Shown here piece by piece: positions 23,432 to 33,688 of a stretch of 64,000 nt of DNA; position 1 is the first letter of the stretch, and the number at the start of each line of letters is the position of its first letter. The DNA comes from Tanypteryx hageni (Eukaryota > Arthropoda > Insecta > Odonata > Petaluridae). The DNA lies in assembly GCA_028673005.1 (NCBI GenBank), contig CM054115.1, forward strand, positions 194,254,370 to 194,318,369, written 5' to 3'. The translations under genes were made by a program, and so were the position numbers. The notes under the pieces are model-generated. The model was not told where the DNA came from and did not search any database. It saw nothing but the letters and a program-made list of their open reading frames with translations.

Positions 23432-26167
23432 TTATATTCGCCGCTTTTTAGGAGGGACCCTCTCCTCTTCACCTGTGGATGCCAATGCTCTCTTGTACTT
23501 GTCCCAGACCGACACTTTGTTTATTGCGAGATCGCGGAGAACATCATTCGTTTTATTTTCCAGGGCGAGTTTGTATTTGTTAGCCAAATCTTTGGCAAAT
23601 TCCCTGATCGTGGGTATCCCTAGCATTTCATGGACATCAACATTTCTACCCCATGTCCTGCCTATTCGGCTTAAAATTTTTCCCTCCGCGATCTCGAGTA
23701 TTTTCCAGGATTTCTGCATAAGAAAACCCGTCCATACTGGTGCAGCGTACATAAGTGTCGGTCTGATCATTGCCTTATATAGGTGTGTTTTTAATTCCCT
23801 GGACACGTCAATTGATTTAAAAATTGGGAAGAGTCTGGCTCTCTTCCCTGCTGCTGCAAGGTTGACCCTTTTTACGTGTTCGTCAAACCGTAGTTTCTCG
23901 TCCATCGTTACACCAAGGTATTTAATATGTTTAGCCCAGGGAATTTCAACACCTTCTACTGATAGCTGTCTCGGCAAATCAGCATCCCTTTTTTGGAAGA
24001 GGATTGCTTGTGTCTTTTTGGGGTTTATCTCGATTCTCCATTTCTTATAGTACTTCGTGAGTTTTTCGGTTTGCCTCAGGGCGTATCGGACGGCCATTTC
24101 CGGCTGGAAGCTTCTTGTAAGTATCGCACAATCGTCCGCGTAGAGGGCAATGGTGGAATTCTAATCCCCCTCATCTGTCGGAATATCACCCGTGTAAATA
24201 GAGAATAGTAATGGCCCTAGGACACTCCCTTGTGGAACACCAGCTGCTATCCTCCTTGTCGAGCTTTCGGCACCATTCCATTTTACGGTGAATGGCCTGT
24301 CATTGATGTAAGATTTTATAAATTTCACCTGCCAAGAGGGAAATTTTGCTATAAAAAGTTTTTGCAGTAGGCCTAAGTGCCATACTTTGTCGAAAGCTTT
24401 GCTTATATCAAAAGCTACTCCAACAGATACATTCCTCCTGTTGAAGGCGTCCGTGATAAAATCTACCACCCTCTGCAGCTGATGTGTTGTGGAGTGTCCT
24501 GCCTTAAAGCCGAACTGCATTTGGGGGATCACACCATGCCCTTCCGCGTGTGTCAGTATATATGGGTAGATAATTTTTTCGCATACTTTCCCAAGGCAGG
24601 AAAGGAGGGATATTGGTCTGAAGTCAGTGGCTTTTAAGACCCTCCTTCTTACCTTGGGTATGCATATGACATTTGCATGCTTCCAGCCGGCAGGGTAATA
24701 TCCTATCCTCACCGCTGCATTGAGAATCGAGATAAGGTATTCTCCTGCAGAGATTGGCAGTCGCTTTATTAGTTCGTAGGGGATGTTGTCTTTACCTGTC
24801 GCCTTCCCCTTTGGTAGGCGTGCTATAACTTCTGCCAATTCTCTGAGGGAGAACACCGGAGTGGCTTGATCCTCGTTGTGCTGTACCCTTAGCATGGACT
24901 CGATCTCCTCCATTTTTATATCTGGAGTGTATTCTGTTGCGTCATTGGGCGTGAAAACCTGTTCTAAATGAGCCGCAAGGAATTCTGCTTTGTCAGCAGA
25001 CGTGGTAAGTTTGCCTCTTGGGCTCTCCACCAGGGGGTCACTCCTGGCAGAATTCATTAGGGAACGCGTATACTTCCATATGGAATTGTCGCTTATATTG
25101 AGGTCTGCCAGTCTGATGGACCATTGGTACCTCCTCAGGCGCCTCAGTTGATCCCTAATTTCTCTGTTTAATCCCCGGAGATCCCTCTTTTGGTCGGCAG
25201 TACCGTAACGGTTGTACTGCCGCCTCACCCAGTTTCTTTTCCTTATGAGATTCTTGATTTCGTCAGGGATCTCCAGGTTTTCTTTTGCTTTTCTTGCTCT
25301 TCGCGGAATAGCTTTTTCCGCTGCGTCATTGATTGCGTTCCCCAACAATTCTGCCGCTTCCTCAATTCCCTCCCTGGTGTATATCGTGGGCACATCGCTT
25401 GGTAGTGACTCCGTAATTATTTTCCTAAAATTAGCCCAATCCGCAAGTCCATAGCACATGCGGTGGTTGTCCTGTTGATAAAACAATACTTGTGTACCGA
25501 TCCTCAGAACCACCGGGTAATGGTCGCTCGTTAGCTCTGGGATCGTTTTAGATACTGTCCGTTGATCAAAATTCTTGACCAGTGCAAAGTCAAGGACACT
25601 TCCTGTGTTCCTTGGTCCTGGTCGCGTCGTTGTTCTCGGAGCCACTACCCTAAATTGGTTATCTCATGCCCATGTCTTTAAAAGATTACCACGCCTGCTA
25701 TCTTTACTGCAGTTCCACGCCCAATGCGTTGCATTAAAATCTCCCGCTATTATTACTCCATTGTCCATGCTAAGGAGACCGTTTAGGTCTTGCATGCATA
25801 ATTCTTTACCTGGTGGGATATAAGTGCTTATGATGGTGAGGGTTCCCATAATTGTATCCGCTCTGACACCCACTGCTTCTATCGGGCCAGAGCTTCTGTC
25901 GTCTATTTTTGCGCATGCAATACCTTCACGGGCAAGGATCGCCACTCCACCCCCTCGAGTATTACTTTCTCGGTCCCTCCTAAATATCTCGTAACCAGGA
26001 ACAGCCCAATCCTCATTCGGTTGAAGGTGCGTCTCCTGTATTAAAATAATCTTTACTGAATGTTTCCTCAGGAACTCAATGAGCTCCGGCGTCTTGTTTC
26101 TTACGGCCCCGTTTGCATTCCAGTGGGCCATGATGATCGCAGTCGCTTGGTTAACCCTAGCGTCCAT
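23432..26167 (-). pseudogene. Jockey-type ORF2 (endonuclease + reverse transcriptase)
   Basis: A single reading frame of 912 codons from ATG 26167 to TAA 23432, broken only by TGA at 25664-25666 and TAG at 24161-24163. Endonuclease: AHWNANGAV (start), LIQETHLQP, IIAGDFNATHWAW and TSDHYPVVL. RT: LPKGKATGKDNIPYELI, TDFRPISLLSCLGKVCEK, MQFGFKAGHSTTHQL, VAFDISKAFDKVWH, AGVPQGSVLGPLLFSIY and ALYADDCAIL (about 24128-24150). The thumb has KHIKYLGVTMDEKLRFDEHV and the C-terminus ends PPKKRRI. No RNase H. The TGA sits between the GDFN and SDH motifs, the TAG just before YADD. All catalytic residues are visible, so only two point changes inactivate it. Confidence 0.92.
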
Positions 26168-27535
26168 TGCCGTTTTGTGTGGTTATGGCGGCTACTAGGG
26201 TCTGAATTAGCGTCATCATGGCCGTCATTTGCTGCTGGATTGTTGCAGTAAATTGGGCCACAGTCGCGACTAGTGTTTTCATATCTGAGTCGCTTTTAAA
26301 AGTTTTCTCTTCCCTATCGGGCTGCTCCTTGGTTTCTTTCTCTTCTAGCGGCGGAAATTCTTTTTCTTTTTCTTCGATCCCTTTGCCTGATTTACCTGGG
26401 AGAGTCCAGACTGATGGCGGTGGGGGGGGGGGGGGACCTGGATGGTTTTGTGCGTCTTGTCATTTTTATTTTCTTTAGATTTGAGCGCCTCTTCGTGTTT
26501 CAGGTAAACTGGACACCTACGAGAGAATGACACATGCTCCCCTCCGCAGTTGCAACATTTAGCCTTGGTTTGAGCTTTGTCTTTAGGGCAATCTCTCCCT
26601 TCGTGGGCCCCAGCGCATTTGTAGCATCGAGGAGATGCGGTGCAGTTCTGGGACCCGTGTCCATACCTATTGCAGCGGGAGCACATCTGCGGCCTCTGGT
26701 ATTTATAAGGTTCTAAGTATACCCTGTGACTGCATATTTTTTTAATTTCTGCCATAGCAGTAATCTTAAAATTTTCGTTTTTTTCGATCGTCGCGACGTA
26801 TAAGTCTTTCCTCGTAGGTGCCAGTTCACGTACTGCGACGCACGGTATACCTAGTTCTGATAATTCATCTCTGATAAAACCCAGGTCCATCCCCTCATCC
26901 AACCCTTTGATAAGGTACCTGACAGTAGTCTTCACCTTTCCTGCCCAGGTATGCATCTGGGCGCCAGCCTCTATTAGATATTGTTTAATGATGTCGTATT
27001 CCTTCTTGGTGGTCAGTTGAAGTCTTGACCCGTCCTTCGTCTTTATAATGGTAAAATCATTATTGCCGATCTTTTGTCTAATTGACTTAACAAAAGCAGT
27101 ATAATTCATTATGTCGTATACAACTATGGCCGGCGGCCTCTTTTCTTTGGGACTTGGTCTAGAGGTATCTCCCGGTACGTCTATGAGCGGGTCGTACCTA
27201 TTATTGGTATTGGTTCCCAATGTCGTTGACGTAGAAGTGTGCGGTTCATATCGTCGACGTCTTTTCTTTGCCCTCTCCACGGTTGTGAAGATGGCCGCGT
27301 CATCGTTATTAAAATCTCCGGCCGGGTCAAGCCCTACTTCATCCTGACCATCCTTATTACTTTTGGCTGGCGCTGCGACGTCCTTTCCTTTCGTCTGGTC
27401 ACCCTTGTTACTTTCCCTATGGAATAAGACGTTCCTAATGGCAGAAGGGATCGGTATCCTTTCCCCTACATGGGTTGAGGTGCCTTCTTCGCTCCGTGGA
27501 GCTGCTTCCCTATTAGGGGGCGGTGAGCGGATCAT
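26157..27535 (-). pseudogene. Jockey-type ORF1 (Gag-like, zinc knuckles)
   Basis: The open frame from ATG 27535 to 26345 (396 residues) has a charged N-terminus, an RNA-binding/PRE_C2HC-like region (about residues 140-270) and three knuckles: CSRCNRYGHGSQNC (about 281), CYKCAGAHEGRDC (about 301) and CCNCGGEHVSFSRRC (about 325). Such proteins coat the LINE RNA and help carry it to target DNA. After a lysine run (KKKKKN) at about 26355 the frame stops, but the neighbouring frame stays open from there to TAG 26157-26159 (about 55 codons, glutamine-rich). That stop overlaps the ORF2 start by 11 bases. I infer a one-base indel in the A-rich run; programmed slippage is an alternative. Confidence 0.88.
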
Positions 27536-27553
27536 TCTGGGGGGGGGGGGGAG

Positions 27554-28069
27554 TTAGGCCTGTCACCTGTCAAGATAGAAAAAGGGCGAGCGGGTAAGAA
27601 GGTGGGGCAAGTTAGCCACCCCCCGCAGAAGGAGTGGGGCCGACCGTGCAGTGGTAGCCCCGGGGTTAACCCGCTCGCGTCAAGGCGTGCTGCCAACTCC
27701 CTAGTGGCACCTGGTCGAGTCCCGGAAAGCTCTAGGGAGTCCCGCAGCGACTTACGTACTTCCCCCCGAATGGGGGTTTTCCCGCACCAGGCAGACGAAC
27801 TCCCACAGTGTGTTAGTTTTATCCTGTCCTATCGAAATAGAAAAGGTCGATCGGATGAGAAGGTGGGACAAGTTAGCCACCCCCCGCGGAAGAAGTGGGG
27901 CCGACCGTGCAGTGGCAGCCACTCGGGATTGGCCCGCTCGCGTCAAGGCGTGCTACCAACACCCTGGTGGTACCTGGTCGTGTCCCGGAAAGCCCTAGGG
28001 AGTCCCGCAGCGACTTACGTACTTCCCCCTCGTGAGGGGTTTTCCCGCACCAGGCAGACGGACTCCCAC
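27554..28069 (-). promoter_or_regulatory. Two 263-bp tandem units in the LINE 5' region
   Basis: 27554-27806 and 27811-28069 are tandem copies at about 90% identity; shared words include AAGTTAGCCACCCCCCGC and CCCGCAGCGACTTACGTACT, and the same GTGGGAGT.CGTCTGCCTGG starts each unit on the minus strand, 263 bp apart. They lie immediately upstream of ORF1. Tandem promoter monomers are known at the 5' ends of some LINEs (for example mouse L1), so I infer an internal promoter array; no direct promoter motif was proven. Confidence 0.75.
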
Positions 28070-29080
28070 GTTAGTAACTAAAATGAGAAAATTTTAAAAA
28101 GAATGATCCGCAATGTGGAGAGTATGAGCCGTGTTTAACTATCGGTTGTCGGTCAACCAATCCGGAGTCAGAGACCTGTGTTAGATAGGCTAGGCTCGCT
28201 AGTCATCTGCACCAATCCTCGAGTCGAGTCGAGAATCGAGATTTCCGGCTTTGGTAGGTTTCCGCCTTATATAGATTCCGCCTTTCACAAGTTTCACTGG
28301 CTTCTTATGTCTCATCCCTGTCCAAAGAGCCCGGAATCTCATAAGAGAAAGGGCATTGTCTGTATGAAATATGAGCCACTTGTTCATAGCAAGTCTATTT
28401 GCACTATCTGGAAGAAAGACATTGGTCGTGAGCTCATAGCTCTTTGATTAAAATTTTCAACCATGTCCCTCAGATAATGACTACGTCTGAATTGAGGAAG
28501 AGTGCTATCGAGGAAAATAGACGCCTTAGGGAGGTGCCACACAGAAGAAACTAGCAACTGGCAACAACCGACTAGCAACTAGCGACTTATTATATCCACA
28601 CAGAAGGGACTAGTCGCAACGGTTAAAAGTAAATAGACGGGAACCTCGCGGCGGTCAATCTCTTGAACTGTCATAGCCCGCGAGATACCTCTAGTCCTTG
28701 GCTGTGCGAACCCTTCCTCGACGCCGAGCTCACCCTTACCAGCGGGGTATCCCCCGACCGCAGGGATGAATATGCCCGAATTAATCAAACTTTTAAATGC
28801 ATTTATGATGAGAATGCATCTCTGTTTAACACTGCACGTAGTTTCTCGACTATGCACGTCTTTTAAACGGCTTTCTACGGCAAATATTAAGGAAGTTGAT
28901 ATTTTGGCACCCCGATACACACACGCAACTTGAGCGATGAGCAACCGACAGATCCTGTTGCCTCTTCCCAATTGCTTTAAGGTCGCTTGAGTGTGGCTTT
29001 CTCTATTTCTTAAGGGGGTCATACACGCTACGGTTTCCCGGAAGGCCTCCGGGAGGCAATCCTGGAGGTAAACCAGAACC
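28070..29080. other. Unassigned, subterminal-repeat-like words
   Basis: 28533-28625 carries repeated words GCCACACAGAAG, ACTAGCAACT and GGACTAGTCGCAAC; 28940-29075 carries more of this type, including CATACACGCTACGG. Such clustered words resemble PIF/Harbinger MITE ends, and TTA precedes GGGAGG at 28530-28532. I could not pair two ends. A 225-codon minus ORF (28579-29256) crosses it and the transposase start and shows no domain. Confidence 0.4.
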
Positions 29081-29107
29081 CTCTGAGAGACCGTACACCC
29101 ACATGTT

Positions 29108-30959
29108 TTGTCAAAGGCTTTACTCAGTTTCACGCGTCTCCACGGCGAGGATTTGGTTTTAGTGGGGCTAACTTTCGCATTATTACCGAAGAAAAAAAGG
29201 AAAAATAAGTCTAAGTGGGTGAAAAGTTGTTTAAATAGATCAAAATATTCACACATTAATTTGTTAAAGGAGATAAGGTTTGAGCCGACAGATATGGAAA
29301 ACTATCTCAGAATGGACGAAGAGACGTACTTGGAGCTGTTGCATTTAGTTTCCCCAATTATCAAGAAGGAAGATAGTGTAACGAGAGCAGCAATTACTCA
29401 TCATGAACGGCTGCCCGCCACCCTCCGGTTTTTGGCCACAGAAAGGAGCTACGAGGATTTAAAGTTCTCCGTCGCAATTTCAGCACAAGCCCTAGGAAAA
29501 ATTATTCCAGAAACCTGCAAAGCTATTTACAAGGTTCTTCAACATGAATATTGTAAGGTAAGAAAAAAATTATTACATCTTATAGATGGTTATATTTAAT
29601 TGATACATTTAATTACGTACATTATTATCTACACAAGTAATTATATATAAAATATCTCATATAATTTCCTGCTGATGCTGAACCTTCGGTTTGCATTGTC
29701 CATCGCTGTAGTGTCGGTGGTTGGAAATGGAGCATGGTTTGATATAGTTTTTCTGGCTCATTCGCTATCTTTGATGTTCGAGTCAGAGTCCCACACTTTG
29801 CCTAAAAAATTGCGTCATTGATGATTTTTTGGCAATATGTTGTCATCATCGGCGGTAAATTGTTAAGTTCTTCGGCAATATGTGCGCCGTAATTGGAATA
29901 GGAACTTGGTCGGCATTTAAGTCTTTCTGCGACTAAATCTAACACTTCCTTGGATTTGGCCACTTCACATTTCATTTTCCTTCTGGCATCTTTTGATGGT
30001 GCTGATGATGATGTAGGCGTATTTGATGCATTTGGACGAGCATATGTGTCTGGTGTTTTTGGAGGTTGAGGAGATGTTGCCTGCGATATACTTTCGCCTT
30101 CCTCATCCCGAAAAAATATTAATTACAAATTATTCACGCATTTTCAGTTGACTTTTCTCAAAGCTCTTCAGTAAATAAATATATTTACTTTAATACAATT
30201 AATTTATTTTGTTTTCTGTTACAGTTACCAAGTTTGGAAGAACAATAGAAGGAAACTGGATTAGATTTTGAAAGAAGATGGCAATTTTCTAACTGCCTAG
30301 GTGCAGTTGATGGGAAACATTCGAATTATCCCCTCTCCTGGAAGCTGATCCTATTTTTACAATTATAAAGTTTTCACAGTGTAGTTTTGATGGCAATCTC
30401 GAATGGCAATTATAAGTTGCTCGATATTGGAAAAAACGGAAGAATTTCGGACGGAGGTGTTATCAACAACACAGAATTTTACAAAGCCCTTTTGAAAAAC
30501 CAATTGAAATTGCCCCCTGTGAATAGCGCCAATCAGCTTCCGTACGTGTTCATTGGCGACGAAGCATTTGCCCTTCGAAAAGATTTCTTGAAACCATATA
30601 GTGAAAAACAGCTAAATCCTGACCGCGCATGTTTCAATAGGTGCTTAAGCCGCGCTAGACGAATTATAGAAAACGTGTTCGGAATTTTGGCCAATCGATT
30701 TCGTTTGTTTCATACATCAATTGGTGTTTCATTAGATAACATCGAGTCTATAGTGATGGCTGCTTGCGCACTAAACAATTTTTTACGCAGAAAATGTCCC
30801 CGCACCTACTGCAACGAATTTTTGAATTATAATGATGTATCTGACGATGAATCCGGATTAAGTAACTCGGAAATATTTACTCCACTACCTAGAGGATATA
30901 ACAGAAGCAGCAGTGAAGAAGGAAATCAAGTGCGAGACTTATTTTTGGAATATTTTTAA
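29108..30959 (+). pseudogene. PIF/Harbinger (HARBI1-like) transposase, two exons
   Basis: Exon 1 (to 29557) has the usual N-terminal region: ENYLRMDEETYLELLHLV, ERLPATLRFLATERSYEDL and ETCKAIYKVLQHEYCK. A textbook donor (AAG|GTAAGA, 29558) and acceptor (TTTTCTGTTACAG, ending 30224) bound a 667-bp intron, and the frame continues with LPSLEEQ. Exon 2 has the catalytic DDE nuclease motifs GAVDGKH (about 30306), GKNGRISDGGV, VFIGDEAFALR (about 30550) and LSRARRIIENVFG. HARBI1-type enzymes cut and paste DNA with 3-bp duplications. Broken by TAG at 30246-30248, two compensating frame changes around 30320-30365 with a TAA at 30366, and no clear ATG for exon 1. An accessory ORF lies antisense inside the intron. 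Confidence 0.88.
29625..30107 (-). pseudogene. Harbinger accessory protein, C-terminal half, antisense in intron
   Basis: Minus-strand frame of about 160 codons from about 30107 to TAA 29625-29627, with one stop (TAG 29802-29804). It starts with a low-complexity linker (SPQPPKTPDTYARPNAS), then a helical region EVLDLVAERLKC, then YGAHIAEELNNLPPMMTTYC and QKIINDAIF. The last segment resembles the C-terminal helices of MADF/Myb-like accessory proteins in PIF/Harbinger elements, which help bring transposase to DNA. The expected N-terminal DNA-binding domain is missing. The whole frame lies within the transposase intron (29558-30224) on the other strand. Confidence 0.6.
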
Positions 30960-31720
30960 AATACATAAATGATTTTGTAAGGAATGAATGCAAATACAAT
31001 AATGACTAAAGCAAATATTAACTGAAGTTAAAAAATACAAACAATTTTATTTGCCTTATTTTCCTCCTCTGTATCTACCTTGTCCCATTAGAAACCCATT
31101 AAAACCCGTTCAAGCCTTTTTATAATTGCATTTTTAAATTACTTTAAATTAAGATACCAACTCCGGACCTAAATTAGAAGACAGGAAAAAGGACAAAGAT
31201 TATTTTTCCTGAAAGTAGAACACGAATCCGTGACGAATTAGTCCAATTATTCGATATTTACTGCATAAAAACGGGATTTTATACAATTTATAACAATGGC
31301 CCAATATTTCTGTCGTGACTACGAGACAATGCTTTTCTTCGGGAATTTATTTTACGTGTTAATAAAACTGAACGAGAGCTTACTGCCACGAGCTGGAAAG
31401 TATCTAAGTGTCATGACGTCACTCTCAGACCGTGACAATTAAAAGCAAAGGGAAAACATATTTGGTGCGCAGACAATACTAAGAAGAATATTGCGCTGAA
31501 ATTTTCAGGGTTTGTAGATGTCGTAAGTAGGCCTTCGGATAATATGAGACCACTCCAGTAGGATTCCTCGGTTTGACTCCAGGCACTCCAACATTTGAGT
31601 TTTTCCTGTGTAAATAGCATTACGGAATATTTGGCAATTAATTTACGGTAATTCTCATCAAGTAGGAGGAATGAAATTTGGTGTGGTGGTGTAAGAAACG
31701 TCTATATAGAATGATATAGA
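30960..31720. other. No gene seen
   Basis: AT-rich flank after the transposase; no inverted repeat matching the region upstream of 29108 was found. Confidence 0.5.
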
Positions 31721-32446
31721 AGGATACTAATGTTTAGGCACTTCCAGATGAGCTGGAGATTCGAAATTTTTTTCATAGGTAGGATTTTGTGCAAAACCGA
31801 CTAGAAAAAACGAAAATCTTCAAAAAGTGCAACAATGCGGCCGCTAAAAATTCACAATTGTTTAAACCAATTGTCAAGGTTAATGTATTTCCGCATGTGC
31901 AACGGAGTTGAAATTTTTTTAAAAAGTAGAATTCTTAAAAAAACGAAATAGGGATTATACAAATTTTGATATTTTAATTTGTTTGGCGGTTAAAAGTTCT
32001 TAAAGTTTAAACAAATAGATAAATGTTTAGGTACTACGGGATGAGCTAGGAAGCTGAAACTTTCAAATTATTTACAGTATAGTAAATTTGCACAAATAAA
32101 TATTTCAATTTCACCATGTATGAATTGCGGCGACCGTTAAAAATTATTTAAATTTAAACAATTAGAAAAATATTATTTTACTTCTAGAAGTACTACAACT
32201 TTAAAATTTGGCTAAAATGTCTAGCATTAGTACCCCATAATGGAGAAAGTGTAAAATTTTTTAAATGGCAACATTTGGGGATTGTTTTAAACTATTATTT
32301 TTACATGTGGGAAAAACGAAAATCGCTGCGGAGGGGAAATCTTTAGAATTAAAAGAATATTTGTAATGATGAAATGTCTGTCTGAAAAATGAATGTTTTT
32401 TCAAGGTGAGATGAAATGCTTGCATTATGCAAGCTTCAACTACTAG
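31721..32446 (+). repeat. Hairpin-ended dispersed repeat, copy C
   Basis: Starts AGGATACTAATGTTTAGGCA and ends with stem-loop GCTTGCATTATGCAAGC (32418-32434), then CTAG (32443-32446) followed by T and a TA-rich tract. Three internal segments built on GCGGC(C)G.TAAAAAT recur in all copies. Non-coding. Confidence 0.85.
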
Positions 32447-32448
32447 TG

Positions 32449-32479
<31 letters not shown>

Positions 32480-32689
32480 GCAAAGCTGTTTGCGGGGTTC
32501 AAACCACCTCACCTCACCTCACCATCGCGTAAGACGTAGAAGTGATACGAGCGATTTAGTCACCTCGGCCACCTTGGCGCTGCGATAAATGTGTATTTGA
32601 ATTCACGTGGGAAGAGAGACAAGCGTTCATCATAGCAACGAGATTAAACAAACTATTGTCATTGTTAATGCTGTAATCTTTTAATAGAA

Positions 32690-33150
32690 GTCTCTTTATT
32701 TTAATTGGTATTGATACGAGCAATCCTACGTCTTTTGAAGGGATATTTCTTCTATTAATGGCAAGTTTTTATTTATCGTATTTGTTATTGATAGTAAGTT
32801 TTTATTTATCTTAAATACTTTTTGTCTTTAATCACTATTTAAGATAGGTAATACTGTTGTAAATGATGTTAATTTGAACAAATTTAAATGATGCATTTTA
32901 AAGTGTTGTGTTGTAGCTTAGCAATACAGTGTTTTATATGGATGGTTAACGTGATGCTAGGAAAATAACAATTTATTATTTTTGTCATTTAAGTTAGTTG
33001 ACTAAAATATGAAATATTCAACAATTTCACTTCTACTAGTATCTAAAGCTGAATTACTCTGAACTAGCAGTATATTTTCGTTGATTTTAAGCAATATGAA
33101 TGGATAAGTTAGTATTTTCATTAATGAAACAAAAGATACTATCAAACTTC
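32690..33150 (+). repeat. Relative of the interior of the 3262-5188 transposon
   Basis: 33003-33135 aligns with 4845-4985 (shared words CTAAAGCTGAATTAC and TTAATGAAACAAAAGATA) and 32740-32870 with about 4100-4200 (AGTAAG.TTTCATTTATCTTAAA-like). No inverted ends are visible here. It is an old internal fragment of the same transposon family. Confidence 0.7.
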
Positions 33151-33384
33151 TTACTACTTATATACGAAACATTCTTACGTTTGTCACCGAGTTCTGTCTG
33201 CCATTCTCTCAACTGTAAAAAGATTAAATAGAGAGACCCCCACATCACTCAACAGCTGGTAGGTAGACACTTTTGCAAATTTTTACGCCCACGCAAGCTG
33301 GAAGGTTATCATAATTATGTTATAAAGTTAATTCACATTAAAGTATTAGCCATATAATATTTGGTTATAAAAATTCATTTTTAG

Positions 33385-33513
33385 ACCTTTACTTGTTATT
33401 TTCTTAATTGTTGAAGCTTTGTGGCTATATCCAATATCAGAAGGCTATGGTTTGAGTTTATTTCTGTTCTTTGTAAAGTAAAATTTTCTCGCAGTTTCTT
33501 AAAATATTTTTTA
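33385..33513 (+). repeat. ACTTTCTCCATA family, 3' fragment
   Basis: Matches the late segment of the family (TGGCTATATCCAATATCAGA, then AGGCTATGGTTTGAGTTTAT) up to the CTTAAAATATTTTTT point; the terminal hairpin is missing. It is followed at 33518-33545 by ACTAGCTGAAACGCCCGGCT, a sequence type common at ends of other insect repeats. Confidence 0.8.
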
Positions 33514-33586
33514 CTAGCTGAAACGCCCGGCTTTGCTCGGGAAAGTTTTCGCTTTAAAAATTTTCATTTCGTTATGGTATTTTGTA

Positions 33587-33589
<3 letters not shown>

Positions 33590-33645
<56 letters not shown>
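33590..33645. repeat. (TA)n microsatellite at the 5' side of the Penelope element
   Basis: About 55 bp of TA directly before the Penelope 5' untranslated region. Confidence 0.95.
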
Positions 33646-33649
<4 letters not shown>

Positions 33650-33688
33650 CTCTCCTGTCGTCTTTTCCTCGTATCTTTCTCATCCACC

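Larger units (their letters stand above)
23290..28069 (-). mobile_element. Nearly full-length Jockey-type LINE
   Basis: Minus-strand order: two tandem 5' units (27554-28069), ORF1 (27535 to 26345), ORF2 (26167 to 23432) and a 3' untranslated region of unclear end. ORF1 has a PRE_C2HC-like region and three zinc knuckles; ORF2 has an APE-type endonuclease and RT and no RNase H. That combination is the Jockey clade. Damage is light: one frameshift near the end of ORF1 and two in-frame stops in ORF2, so it is younger than the RTE copy. Left and right ends and target duplications were not found. Confidence 0.9.

Noticed and set aside
28579..29256. 225-codon minus-strand ORF
   Set aside because: Unusually long, but it overlaps the transposase exon 1 on the other strand, has no recognisable domain, and crosses transposon-end-like repeats. 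Kept only as a note.
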